This document shows, piece by piece, positions 33,701 to 48,700 of a DNA stretch of 64,000 nt. The DNA is taken from assembly GCA_031310005.1 (NCBI GenBank), contig CM062381.1, positions 4,154,001 to 4,218,000 on the forward strand, read 5' to 3'. Numbering within the stretch: position 1 is the first letter of the stretch; the number at the start of each line of letters is the position of its first letter. The translations under genes were made by a program, and so were the position numbers. The notes under the pieces were generated by a model, which worked only from the letters and a program-made list of their open reading frames with translations, searched no databases and was not told the origin of the DNA. This DNA comes from Dactylellina haptotyla. Lineage: Eukaryota; Ascomycota; Orbiliomycetes; Orbiliales; Orbiliaceae.

Positions 33701-36700
33701 CATGGCGATAGCTCTGAACATGAAGCAGATGCCGAGGGATCTGACCACGCTGAATACATCTCCGAACCAGAACATGATGTTCCTTCTACCCGTGACAACA
33801 ATATAGAGGAGCATGTAGAAAGTTTCCCTGAGCGCCACGACCCAAATCTCGAAGAGCTGGCTAAGGAATGGCAGCAACCTGAAGAAGATCATTCTGAATC
33901 CATTGATGTGGACGTAGCTGGCCGCAATCACCTGCAAAGATCGTCTGGCTGGATCGAAGCTTTACCAATGGTTGCAGAGGAAGACGAGGAACACTTCCAT
34001 GAGTACGGGGCACGCGGCAACCACTTTACAGCGGGGCACCGTCATTCTCCAGAGACGTCCGCGGTTCCTCCACGCAAATTTGGGGCTGCACAAATTCTCG
34101 GTCTCGGAATTGGTCGGAACATAGATGATGCACCATCATCTCAAACAACCCAGGTTGTCGAGAGTGACCAAGAGGTGGATGAGGAAATTCCACTATCGGA
34201 TCTGGAGCGGTCTGCGAACATTTACCCACTTATCACAGGGGACATGGATACGGACGTAGAAGAAGAGATTGTCCTTGCTAATGAACCTTCTTACATAACT
34301 CACATCCCCCATTCTCCACACCTGTCAGACATTGATGACCTCGAAAACCCAATGCCATCTGAGCCCATCCCCCAACTTTCAGATGAAGAAGAAGAAGAAC
34401 CGTCCCCGAGCGTCAAAGAAGCGATGGAAGCCTTTCTTAATGCCACCCGTGGTAACTCGTCTGGGGTTGAAAGAGGGGAAATTCCGGACATCGACTACAT
34501 TATCCAAAATCAGACCGACCGTGGTTTCGTCGAATCATTGCCCTCTGATGCCGAAGACGAGAATAGCTCATCCGCACTACTTGCCGAGACTGGTGCTACA
34601 GTGGTTCGAGATATTGAGGTTTCAACGGAATCAGTTTCGGCGAAGGCTCCTGAAGTTTCCCTCCCGGTTGAGAGTGTGGATTTTTATCCATCGACTCCAA
34701 TGTCAATCCCTCACGTTATGACTGACATCCCTCTTCCTATGAGCTCTCCTCCGTCACTGGCTTCTCCGTCTCTAGTTGCAGGCAAAGCTGCAGGTCAAAC
34801 TATTCCTGGTAGTGTCTCAGAGGAAACCGACCAACTACGTTCAGTATCTCCGGTTCCATCACTTCCAGCTTCCGAGAAAACGACCTCTGCATCTGACATC
34901 GCTGCTGGTGAACCGCCGACCCAATCCCATGTGAACTCACCACCACGACATCGATTTTACGGATTTGGATCTTCAATTGGCGGAAAATGGGGGGGACTCG
35001 GGAATTTTATGCCTTCATCTATTCTCAGAACCAACCAATCCGGATCATCCAGGGATTTGGTGCAATCCGTCGAGTCTGCTCGACAAGATGCCGGCTCTCC
35101 AGCTCTCTCCGATTCAATTGATGTGGGCAGCACAGTCAGTCGGAATTCGCCCTTGCCAATGCGACGTCAACTCAGAGAAACATCCATCAACCAGTCTGCC
35201 CCAGCCGCCACGCCCGCTCCTGAATCGATTGACGACACGGAAAATATGAAGACCCCTACCTTTGGCGCCCGTTCAACCTTGGAAGCTGGACCACCACTAG
35301 CAGCGGATAATGATTTGCCAAAACAAGAACCAAGGAGGGATTGGGATCAAGCTGCTGCACAGAAGTTGCCCGGGTCGCCATCACTACGATCGATGATTAT
35401 GACACCACCACCACCATTACAGCACCTTGGTGGGGCTAGTATTACTCGGTTGCCTGAATCACCATCTGAGCAAAGGACGCCACAAAGTATGCGGGTTACA
35501 ATGGTTCAGGGAGAGGATGGGAAAGTCAAACTTAATGTCCGTCGTACCCAAGAATCAGACACAGCTTCTACTAGCCAACCCGCTGTGCAATCAGAACAGG
35601 TATTGGGCAATCGTTACCCATCTTATCCTCAGATCCACCCGGAAATATTCGATTTGCCAGCATCACCGCCACCGCCCTCGGTCCTATCCACCTCAGAGAC
35701 CGGAATTGCATACCCTCCAGCTCCACCGAGCGTGTTAGACAGTGTCTATCCCACGGAAGAACCTCAGTATGATCGTACGCTTCCCTCTCACATTCCGGCA
35801 CACCCAGTCCGCAGTATCCGAGAAACCGAAATAGCTTCGGTGTCAGAATCGCTTCCGCGTGAATCAGCTGGCCCCTCTTTAGAACACCAGCGCGTGGACA
35901 TGCAATCGGATGAACCAGCAGTGCCTCCATTCATCCCATCTGTACTACCGGATTCTTGGGAACCAGAGAAATACAACCTGCCCGCATCACCCCCTCCACC
36001 ATCGCTACCTTCTGTTTCCGAAGCTCTTAGTTATCCTTCAGTTCCACAGAGTGTGCAGACGTCTCGCCCGCCTTCTCAGATACCGTCTCAACCGTTGGCG
36101 ACCTCCACGCGGGAAGAAACTTATGCGTCCTCGAGATACCCAGCCCCATCATTTATACCGACAATCTCCCCAGCTGTGTTAGAACCATCAAAACATGACC
36201 TGCCCACATCTCATCCAGCGTCTCTTGCATCTGAAGTAGCGAGCTTCCCATCTTTACCGCAGAGTGCGCAGTTCTCTTCAGCGCCATCCAAGCAACCATC
36301 ACAAGTTTCAACTCGTGCCATAAAGAGTTCTAGACGGCAGGTATCTGGGGATCTCTCTCAGCAATATATTCCTGAAGAGCCACAGCAACTACCGCAATCT
36401 GCTTCGCAGCCGTCGCAAAGCTTTGCTGACATCCCTTATCATGGAGCTGACCCGTACCTGTCGGGTTTACCCAGCTCTCCTGAGCCAATACAGAGACGGC
36501 TGCCTCTTCGAAAAGAAACCCCCTTAAGTCGACAAGTCGAACTTCCAGGTTCTCCAGACCCCGAAAGAATGAGAGCTTCGCCTGAGCTCCGACGAGGTGC
36601 TTACGGGTATGCACATGACATTCAGCTCCCCCCATCTCGAATTGGGGACCGTTCTTCGACCGCATTTGAATCAGAGAGGGCCAGGCAAATCGCTGCTATT

Positions 36701-39700
36701 GAGACGTACTCCTTAACCGAAGAACATGCCCGATCCACTTCTCCCGTGTCACCTGTCAAGAAACCGAAAACACCGTTCGAAGAATTCGGTGCGAAGTCTC
36801 GTCAATCCCAGAGTCACACTCCTCCCATCCATCCAAAGTCACCCTTCCAAGACTTGTTGAAAACTTCGAGACCGCCATCCGAGCATGGAGGCTCAAATGA
36901 AGCTTCGACTCCCACCCTTCCAGTTTCAATTGCAAATACCGTTGGCGAAATTGATGCGCTTAGTGGCCTTCTCCCAGGAGACGAGGACATGGGTACTTCC
37001 GAACAGCAAATGGACACCTATGTACTAGCTGAAAAGCCTGCGCATCCTGAGATATACCCTGCGGCGAAACCGTCAGAGCCGTCAGAGCACAGTGATACAG
37101 AAGCCTTCCAAACCCCTCAACGAGACATGTCTCCAATACCTGGCGACTCCAAGGCTGACAATCCCGCTACCACTCCCCTAAAGGACTCGGATGTAGAAAG
37201 CAAGGATGTTATTTCTCCGGTTGGGTCACCGATTTCGACCGTCAAGTTGCAGGCTGCAGATGTGACGATGTCCCCATCTGAATATCCATTAGAGGAAAAC
37301 GAAAACGAATCGTCTCATGACATCCAGATGAACCGACAGTTGAGCCCTCCAATCCTTGAGGACCCCGCTACTACTGCTATGGTAGAAGGTGAAAATTCTG
37401 AGGGTCAATTAGTTCAACAGGAGGTAGCATCTCAAGTTCATCATGAGGTTCCTGCTACCGAGAACAATGATTCAACCCGCAATGTAACCATTGAAGAAAA
37501 ACTGGACCCAGGAGCGAACTCGTTTGCCCAAGATACACCCACGGCCGTTGAATCTGCCCAGTCGACCGCAAATTCAGCACAGAGCGGAGGCTGGTGGAGC
37601 AGGTGGACAACCTCTTGGACCGCACCTCCAGCTAATAATACTGCAACATCCCCAGCGCCTGTCGAAACGGTTCGGTCCCCTGATCCCGCGGAGTCTACCC
37701 ACGAGTCGTCCCTGGCTGAAGGAGCCAAATTAGCTGCTCAGACGCCTCGAGATGCTGTAGAGCCGGTTGTTGAAACACCAGTTGTCCAACCTGTATCGAT
37801 ACCCGAGACATCAATTGCTAACGAAATAAATGAAAAGCAAGTGTCACCGGTTAGCGGCATGATGTCTCCTATCATGGCATCTATTCCTGTCGATCCTATT
37901 CCTGTGCGACATTCCCAGACCCCGGGCGAGCTACGTATCGAGAAGATCAGGGCGTCGACAACCCCTCGAACAGACCGTCTCCCTTCTGAGTCCCCCATAA
38001 CACCCCGTGCCCGGCAGCAGCCGACCGCGAAAATTTCTGAGATTACCCCGACTGAAATTGAAGAGCCTGAAGAGACCCAGGAATCAAACTCTCGCCGCCG
38101 TACAAGATCTCCATCTGATGCCTCAGCATCTGTCTATGGAGAAGATGATATCCCGCAGGCGCCTCCAAGTCCGGCCCTATCTACTAGGTCAACTCGTAGT
38201 CTCCGTCACGTCGGGGCACTTGACCGAAGTAGACGTGTCTCAGAACTGCAATACTCTGGAGATATATCTAGAGAAGGATCTTTGCGCGAACGTCGCCATT
38301 CTCGACACTCCATTATAACGGAAGATGGCGACCTGTTTCCATCAGGCAGCGTCCGCGAAACCCGGAATAGATATTCTGATAATGCCTCGCATGACATAGT
38401 CAGATACGCAGCTTCGGACGCGACACAAACTCCTGCCAGCTCAATACGGGAACGACCGCAATCTTCTCGGAAATCAATCATCCCAGAAGATTCAACACGA
38501 TCCCCGGAATTAGAGAGGGAAAGAAGAAGCCATCGCCATTCAAGTTCTCGACATTCGCACAAAGATAGTACTGAGGATTCTTCGCTTCTTTCTCCAGCTG
38601 TTGAGCGCACAAGCAAGCATGGAGAACATAAAGAGCATCGCCATCGTTCTCGTAGTAGGGGAAGTCGTATCCCGGATGATGCCGAAGATTTTAATGACAC
38701 AATGTCGGTCATGTCGGTCAAAACGGATCGGAGCTCACGTCATCGACATCGCGAACACAAGGAACATTCTGATGATAAGGACCGCAAGGAGCACCGTGAG
38801 CACAAGGAACACAGAGAACACAAAGAACACCGAGAGCATCGTGACAGATCTCGTCTTAGGGTAGATGACGATGCTGCCTCCGTTTTATCTGAGCAGAGTT
38901 CGAAACATCGTCACCGAGACTCGCGGTCCCGGCACAGACCAGAAGTAGACGACACGGCTTCGGTATATTCGGAAAAAAGTTCGAAGCACCATCATCGCGA
39001 CCGGTCTCGTCATAAACCGGATGAAGAAACTGCTTCTATCTATTCAGAAGCAAGCTCGAAGCATCGCCATCGAGATCGTGAGTCCCGAAATAAGGAAGAT
39101 GATGATACTGCTTCCGTATACTCCCATAGGAGTTCTAGACATCGGCACAGAGATAGTGATTCAGGCTCTTTACGGGAGAATCGTCTCTCTCTTACTGATA
39201 TACCTGACGACCAACAGTCTGTTTTCTCGATTAGCAGCCATAAAAGTTCTCACCATCATCGAAGACATCACTCTCGATCTAGCCGACATGATGACGATCG
39301 CGCGGACACGCAAACTCCGGCTGTTGAAGATGACCCGGCTGCAGTCTCGTCAACACGAGACGGAAGCCCCCATCGACATCGCCATAGTTCGAGCAGGGAA
39401 CATCGTAGTAGGCCCACTTCAACAGTAGCTGACGATGAACCTGATACCTCGTCGCATCGGGAACGCAAGTCCCATCACCGTTCCCGATCCTCTGTATCAA
39501 CGAGAGATACCGATGAGGTGGAAGCATCTGAGAAAAAATCACGCCACTCACGGGAATACAGCTCTTCTCGCTTGACGCCTGTGGGAATCGCAACAACTCC
39601 ACAGGGGCCAAGTTTGAGAAAAGTAGGATCCATGCATGACTCGGACCTTCGATCTTCGTCAACCAGGGAGTCTACTCGTCACCGCCGGCCAAGCATTTCT

Positions 39701-42700
39701 TCGATATTCGAGCGCCAGGAAGAAGAGAGAGCAAAGACACCGCAGCCAACTACCACTAAGTCGCGACTGACTAGTGGCATCTCCGACCGCATCAAGGCGC
39801 TACATGACTCTTCTGCAGGTACGGCAGAAAAGGCGCAGGTATTTGAAGATCCTTCCCTAAATATATCGGCACAATCATTGAGGACTGGCGTACAGCTTGC
39901 TTCTCCTCTTGCCCCCACTACCCAGAAAGATCAAGATCAAGAACAAAGCCAAAAAGAGGACATCCATCCGGTGCGCTCAAGTTCCAGAAAATCTGTTCCT
40001 AACGCTCGAAACGTGCAACAAATAGAAGAAGAAGGTTCGCGACCTGTAGACCCATTCCTTTTTCTCGAATCTCCTAGTCCGTCTTCTGTTCCGCCTCCCC
40101 TCTCTTCAGACTTACCTCTTCAAGATGGACCTTTTATGGAAAGACCCTCCCATAGTCCAGCTCGCATGATATTAGATGTTCGGCCGAGACGAAAACGAGA
40201 TATCCACAATTTCCTACGGACTTTCAACGCGTCCGACGATGACCTTTCTCCATACCATCTTCCGCAAATCCCCCACGATGACGACGACGATCACATTACA
40301 CCTACTTTCAAAGCATACACCGATTTTACTACATTTTCTAAAAAACGACTTGCTCTTCACGATTTACCTTCTATTCCGAGTAGCAGAATTGCTTCACCGG
40401 CGTCGGCTGAAGCCCCAATTGCCCAAATCGACAATCAACGCGACATTAAGTTGCTCGAATACCCCCATTTTTCACCAACCCCTCATCTCGACCCACATGG
40501 AGTTATACTTCCAGCCAGTGTTTCTGGCTCTCCCATCTTGAAAACTTTCTCGAGCTTCCCAACAACCTGGTCACCCCCTTTGCTTCCTGCCGAAGGAACG
40601 CATTCACCCCTTATTGCATCTCCCACCCAGAGTCTTCAAAGTATAGGTAAGAAACCCTGATTCCTGCCAATCGCATATCTCTGAAGTACCGAGCTAAACA
40701 AATATTCTATCTCTAGTGCGCGAATCACCAGCAACAGTTCAGCTTCCATCCTACAATGATACTTACTTGCCCCCTTCGCCATCGGTTCGCTCCTTCCACA
40801 GGGTAGAGGTTATCTTGGGATTGCCCGATCTGCCTTCCAGCAGACCACTTTCTCCTCAGATTCCAGTGGCTGCGGACCTCGAGACTGATTCCCGCGAGGG
40901 CGTCAGAGATTTGGCGAAGCCTACGGCTGTAGAAATTGTGGAAGCGATTTTGGTTGATGATTCAGCATTAAAATCCATAGTTTCTCCCCCAAGCACTGAA
41001 TCTCTTCGCCTTACAAGAGAAATAGATGAGGAAACGCCGTTCGCTGAGCTTGATAATTATGCTACAATTTCGCGAACACCAGAGCCAAGTACCGAATCTA
41101 TGACAATATTCCCGGCCCTACCATCTCCTGCCAGCTCCTCGGATTTTTCCGAACATTCATTTCCAGGCATCGATGATATGGAATGGTCTGCTCTCGAAAT
41201 CGCGTCAAAATTTTCAGAGCTGCCTCATGTGGTACCGGTGTTAGAAGAGAATAATAGAATCGAACAACTCCAAAAGCAAGAATCGGTCCAGGAAGATCTT
41301 CCACCACTCCGTAGCAGCCGCAGTTCTATCGGTACCGATGATAGTGAACCGATGCTACCTGATCTTCGATTTTTGGGTATATCTCAGGGCCTACCCCTAA
41401 GCCGACCTGCCACGCCTCGTCCGGTCGTAGCGGATTCCGATCATGTCGTTGAGTTTTCCAAGCAGAAAGAAAGCATCTTGCTCCTGCCTCAACTCCCCGA
41501 AACAAGGAGCCACACACCTGATTTGGAATATTTCATGTTACCAACTGAAAATTACCCAATTTCTATTCCAGCTAGTCGCCCTGTCACCCCTGTCCCTGTC
41601 ATTAGCTCTGTTGTACCGCATTCTATTGACGAGCCAATAGCTCCTACGGCGAGGGTCACCCATGATACACCAAAGCTGGAGCCTGCTGTAGTTTATCCAC
41701 AGCCGCTAGAAATGGATATGTCTCTCACAGCAAATCTACCAGCCAGCCACCCTAGCAGTCCGCGGCTCTCCTTGTCTCTGACCAATAGTCTTCCTAATAT
41801 ACGAGGAACCGCCCTTTATTCGCCGTCTATTCACCCCCAGCATATTCCTCCAACGAGCGTTCGGGAATTAGAAGATAGCATTGACAACATCGCCCTGCAA
41901 ACTGGTCCCTTTGGCTACTCAGATGCATTGCATGAAATATCAACTTCTCTCCCAGCTAGCGTCCCTCCTTCACCGTTCTTTGAAGAATTCGTTAAACATG
42001 GAGATATTAATTACCCGCAGTCTGCTTCTTATTCACCATACCTGGCTCCCATCAATGTGGCCGTGCCTCTCGACGCGGTAACACCGTTGGTTTATGATCC
42101 AATGCCAGAAGCTGAAGTTCCTTCGCTTCTTGAATGCGACCTTCCGTCAATATCCTCTAGCAGCGCAAGATCGTCTATATTTCTTCCTGATTATCCTGTT
42201 CTTACAACCGGGGATGCTCTCACCTCAGAATTTCCCCTTCTACCGCAGAGTAGAGCTCCTTCGACAATATTTGGTTCAGCCATAGAAAAGAGAGGAGAGG
42301 TTTTCCTGCCAACGGATATCGAGGAACTGTCAGCCCGAACGTCACCGGTGCCTCTGGTAGAAGAGAAAGGAGATAGCAGATATGATACCTCGGTGGCCTC
42401 AATAGTCGATTCACAAGTCTCATTGATGACTCCGCGGACCATGCCGGCTTTCGAAAATATCTCTCCTTTACCTGCAAGCCCTAAACCAACCGTCATTGAA
42501 TCCAAATCGCCTCATCTCTCTGCAGAAGGCGTGAATCTACCGATTTCTGATTTCGGAACACCACATCTAGGTTTGGCTATAGGTTCTAAAGACATACCCG
42601 AATATGAACTACCATCTGCTGCCTTTTTCAGTTCTGACCCCGAGAAGTTGGAACTGTTGAATACTGAAATCCCCGAGCTATCTCATGTAGATGCCGCCGA

Positions 42701-45700
42701 AAATTCCTTTGATGATTTCCCTCGGTCTACACTGCCCTTTGCAGGACTTGAGCAGCATGGTACCCAGTTCCATGGGCTTCCCCGAAGTGATATTTCTTCT
42801 CCCTCGATGACCGGTATTACCTCTGGACTCAACTCAATCCGTATACCGCCTCTTCAAATGTCACTACCATCTTCTTCTGGAAATTCACCGATTATGCTTC
42901 CCATTGGAGCTGAGCTCGCGCACCCCTTGTTATCTGAGGTTGGGTTTGAGAAAAGCATCCCCGATTCTGTTTGGGGTCAGCCTGTTCAAAATTCGCACGC
43001 CGGTCGATCCACGGTTAGCCTAACTCCAGAATTACACCTTGGCCTCCCTGCTTCAGCAGATTCGTCAATTGCGGGCAGAGATATATACTTTGACAGGGAA
43101 CTAGCAACTTCACTCCCCCGCAGCCGAGCTGGCGATTCTCATTTTGAGATCCAGGGTCCTACACATTTGCCAGAACAGACCCCAGCGGATAAGTTACCGA
43201 TATTTCATCCTATCGATCTCGAAGGAATATCTATTCCTCCTTCTGAGTCTGACCGAGAGCTGCCGTTGCCTTCGATACACGCTAGGGATATACATTTTTA
43301 TAATCTCCCACCTTCTAGAGCGGCGACTCCCACACATTCGCCTGAGATGCCCATAACTTCTGCCTTGGAACCTCTGGAGTACGCGGTCGCACTTCCTGAA
43401 TCTCCGCTACCAATCGCTCTTTTGGATCGGGAAATCGCGACTCAATCATACGACAATCATCTGCCGATTAGCAACAGCTCTAGCCCGCTATTTTCGCTTT
43501 GGGAACCTCTTTCGGCTGGAGACAATATTCCGGATTCTACGATACCATTTATGGACATTAGCCAACCCATTTCGCAGTCTCTACATGGACAAGATATGTC
43601 TTTGGTGCACGAAGGATCGTTGATTTCGGGTCGCTCTAGTGCCGACCTGACCCGTAGACTGTCAAAGGGTGGCATAGGATCTATAGTCGCGAACGACATC
43701 GCTCCCGATTTGGAACCAGGTACACTCCAAAGAGAAATTGAAGATAATATGCTACCAGCGTTACCTGGATCTCCGATCTCGCTCCATCATCCACCTGAAC
43801 ATGCTGCTTTGGAATATATCAACTTGGAACCCACTCATGCAATCCTCCCTCGAAGCCACATCGGAAGCCCTCGAGTTGCAGCGGCAGTTGCCGTTCGAGC
43901 ACCAATGTCACCCGAAAGATCCGGATCGCCTTCGGAGCTTGCGCAAGGTGTTCTCCAGGGTGAGATACAATTGCCCCAGACTGAAAATTATCCTACTCTT
44001 CCAATCAGTCCGCCTCTCTCACCCAAGGCTATCCGCGGGCCACCCGTTCAACAACCCATCAACAGGTTTAAAGGTCCGACGCGAAGCATTTTGGACTATC
44101 CTGGACTGCCCTCTAGTCATTTGGCGTCTCCGTACCTCCACCCTGTTGCGCTCGCACCACTCATTGATGTCCCGAATATTTCAGATAGTTTTGGAGGCGA
44201 TGACGTAAAACTTTCGCTCCAGAAGCTTATCAAAACATTGTCAGAGAGCGATCTGGAGGCGGCAGTCCAGCGAGGTTTGCTTGGGAGCCCTGCCGAGTCC
44301 CCGGGGCCGGAACACCTTACCTTTCGCGGGGCTTATGATTGGGACAGCGCTAGCTTGCCTACATCTCGTGCGGACGAGCCGATCCATCTACCAGCAAAGG
44401 TCACGGTGGCTCAGGCGATAGATACCGACGTTTTTCGAACAGCCGAGCTGCCCGAGTCCCAGCCAGCTTCGCCTGTCCTGGGCTCCGTCGAGACTCCTTT
44501 CCCTGCACATTTGCCTCCCAGCCGACCGCCCACGTTGGTGGAATCCGAATCTCCAATCGAGGATGCTGCCGGTGTTGTCGGGACCGAGTTGCCAAGGGCC
44601 GTTTCCAGCATAATTTCCGAACCCCTGGAGCTTGCCCGAATTGGTAAGACCGTCGCGCTTCCCGCAAGCCTTCCTTCCGTCCCGGATTTTGCGAACGACA
44701 ATATTAATGATGACGGGTCTTCCCTTCATCGCGTCCCGAGAAGTCACGCTGCTTCGGTCTATGAATTCACTCTTCCTCCCGAGGCCTCCGCGTACACTTT
44801 CACACCCCGCGGCTTTCAGCTTCCGCTCAGCGTGAAATCCAGCCCGGCTCTGTCCGTGGCGCTCTCTGATGATGTCGCGTTCGAACTCCCTACCAGCAGA
44901 CCGGCTTCTGTAACCGAGAACAACATTCCTCCCATGCTCTCAAGTCCTCGGGCCTCTCCGGCCGCTATCGATGGAGATGACGCTTTCCCACAGACCCACG
45001 CTCTTGAACCAACTCCCCCTTACATGACAATCGGGCTGCCAAGGAGTTTGCCAGCATCAGAGGTCAGCTGGAACGCACGGGGAGACACAGCGCATCCTCC
45101 AATTTCCATTGGCCTTTTCAGCGACTACACTTCAAAGGATGGAGAGCGCACGAACCACTCAACAGTTGCGAGCCAACCCCAATATTACCTTCCCGATAGT
45201 TTACCGACGTCACCAATTCCTGCAACTTTCGCCATTGAACCTGAAGTCCCGCATGCTGAATTAATATCTAACGGACACGAATACTCGCTTCTGGACTCGT
45301 TCATTGCCGCTTCAACGCTAGATCACCTCCCTACGAGGCACGAAACTGTAGAACATGAGCATCCCCTGCCTCGTTCTCCCGTTCTCTCGACTATTTACCC
45401 TCGCTATGCTGGTAGCTGCGATGAAGTCCCATTGCCAGATGTGGCTTCAATTTCCACCGAGATTGCAACCCTCAGAAACCCTGCCGAAGAAGCAGTTCCA
45501 TATAGCGATATCGTGCTCCCAGAAAGCCCGAAAACATTGGACGCATTTCCAAGATATCTGACCAGTGTGTCCGAGCTCGAACTCCCGCATAGCCCTCTAA
45601 ATTCACACTATGCTTTGAACCTGCAAACCGACGGCCAATATGATATCTCACCGACAGATATAGCGACGGATAAGACGCCGCGTAGTCTCCTTCCATCAAG

Positions 45701-48700
45701 ACTACCGCACAGTCGCCATAGCAGTGTGTTTTCGAATTTCTCTCTCAACGAACCCCATGCCCAGCAGCTGCCACGATCTCGCCCGAGTTCCTTTGTTAGT
45801 ACGAAATTCAAATATACGGAGAAACCGCTTCCAACCCCATACCAGGACCAGGAAACTCATGGCGCCTCGGTGCTCGACAATACATTGAATCGATCTCCTG
45901 AAAACCCTTATCGCGATCCCTCTCACGATTTGCTACCTTTGCCATCTTCTCCTGCAGCTTCTGCTAGGATCTCAGAGAACCCGGCGTCAATACAGTCAGG
46001 ATATGGTGTATTTCCACTCCCATCGACGCATCGAGACATATCTGAGGCGAACGAACGGAATCACGATTCCTTTGAACCTATTTGCCCTCCCGAGTCCCCC
46101 GTTGAATACCCTGAAGGGAACCCACTCGCCATGCCGCATATGGCCTTGCGCCAAATTTCTCCAGAAACCATGCTTCCAATCCCGCTTAGCCCGGAATTTG
46201 CTAATGCTGATGTCCTTCCGCTGGGAGCTACTTTCGGTGAGACCATGCTTCCCGCTTCTGCATTTGGTTCTCCATACACTTTTAGAATGGCTCGAGGCAT
46301 ACCTTCCATCGCTCCCACGGATATCATTATCGCCACCCCTGAAAACGATGAAAACGCAAGGAACTACGAAATCCCGGTTGGGCTTGAACAGTCACCTTTA
46401 CCTTCATCTCCACCAGCGCGGACCACCTCGCCTCATAATTTGAACATCATTGATGACCTCCCTCACCTTTCCGCACTGCCATCGAGTCACCCTGGATCCC
46501 CATCCTCGCTGCCTGTCGAGCCTTCAACATATCGATATACGATTCCACTTCCGCAGGCGTATAAGCAGCGGATACCCTTGGATCGTTTGATCACAACCTA
46601 TCCTGCTCCTAATAATAGGAAACAGTCCACAATGTCTAATGAAACAGCATCTCGCCGAACCATGGGATCTGAGTCTCTTCAACCCCCAACACAGGTAGAC
46701 CTTGGACAATTCTTACTTCCGGATTCTCCACGAACCCATGAAGCCGAAGAACAACCTCCAGCTACCTTCAACATCGAGGATTTTGCAGCGGAATCCCCAC
46801 CTGCTACTCATATCGAGCCTGACCTTGAGGAAGATGTCGATTTTGCCGATTTCCTTCTTCAGCCAGAGTCTGATACTTCAAATTGGGCATCTAATGAAGC
46901 AGAGCGTTCTGAAGAAGTAGCATGCCTTTCCCCAACGATCCAGATTGACGATACTCTACCAGTTATACATGATCCAGTGGAAGATCTGAACGTAATTTCT
47001 CCTATTGAGAGCGATTTTGATAGCCTCAGAGATTCTGGACTACTCTCTTCGGTTCGCGCGAAGAACGACCAGGAAACTTCAGTACAACCACTAGAACAAC
47101 TTCCGGCCTCTGATCTAACGATTCCTGTCCCACTGGAAGAAGATGAACCAAGCCCCGAAGAATCTCTAGGAATCCCTGAAATTCCTTCCTCGATTGTGCA
47201 AGCCCCGGTATCCCCACGTCTAGAAGCAGCCGTCAAACCTGAGAGACCTTTCTATGAAAGTTTGTATGAAGCGCCTCCACCACTCAGCACACACTGGCCA
47301 ATCGAAGAAAGATCGCCCTTGTCATCTACAGTTTCGACACCAATACCACGTTCACCGGTCCATCATGATACGTCGGACCAAGCTGTTGGTTCTATAACGC
47401 GCTCGCTGCCCCTGGAACGTCCTGAACGACGGGTTCCAATAGGATTGGTCCGCCAATTAACTCCATTGAATATTATTGATGAACTCTTGCCGGCAATTTC
47501 TCATGCTAACAAAGAAAACCCCACACAATCCGATGTCAATATTATAGATGAGCTTCTACCGACTCCCGAAGCTACTCTAGCAAAGAAAAGAGGCAGGCCT
47601 GCAAAGAAGGTCTCGAGCCCCACGACAGATGTGGATGAGAAACATCTGGAAGAAGACAACCAACAAAGTCAATACCGAACAAGAGAGAGGAGTCAATCCC
47701 CAGTTCCACCATCGCATCTTCCACCATTTGTTGAGCAGCCAGTATCTTCACCTTCCAAGGTGAATCGAAATGTAGTCGACCTATGGGACGAAGAGGACGC
47801 AGAATCTCTCTACGCGCCACCGGTCACGACACAATCAATGCCCACCAGACCCTCAAATGTTGTCCCAATAAGCCAATTGGAGTATATGGAACCTGAATCC
47901 CCTCAATCTTCGCTACCAAAGAACCAGCCCAGAATAGAAAGCGAATCATACGAGTTCCTTGAAGCACCTGTAGACTCATTTCCTGAGAGCCCTGAGAGCC
48001 TTGAGAGCGCGCACCGGGACATTTTGGATAACCAAGAGAGTGAATCAGTGGCCAACGACACATATGATTCCGACGATATTTCTACGACCAGCGAAGAGCA
48101 CTTATCTATTTCAGCGCCTGGTTCTTTGGACCGACCTACCTTTGGCTATTCAGCTGAACCTCAAACTCTCTCTTCTGGTTTGGCTAACAAATGGGAATCT
48201 CCCGAACATCCTGTGCCATATGATGCAGAAATCGATGAAACGGCTTCCCTACCGTCTTCTGAATCTTATTCTCTCAGTGAATATCCGCGGAACATCTCTC
48301 CCGATTTCGAAACAGAGCAAGAAAAGACGCCAATTTCACTTGACTCCACAAATTGGAATTTCCCAGCAGGTGTCGCAGAATTCGAAGATGAAGGCCTTGA
48401 ATCCGATTTCGAGGACGACAAAGATGTCAAATTTGAATTCGACGAATCCCAAAATTTCTATCGGCCTCAGAGCGCTCCAGGACGCCCCAAAGTTGTTCGA
48501 TTCGCTGAACATCATCAACTTCGAGAATTCACCCCCGACGATGATGAATCTAGTCCTATTGAATCTGATATGTCTTCGATACCATCTACAGCTAGCGAAT
48601 CGGAGCCTAGACCCCTCTACGAATATGATTCTTTACCTCGATACTCTACTCCGGAAATGCCAATCAAAATACCGTCTGGACCAGCAATATTTGACCAGGC

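Noticed and set aside
38206-38721. 171-codon minus-strand frame in the giant gene
   Set aside because: Antisense shadow of the Ser/Arg repeat region; Leu/Ser/Arg composition only.
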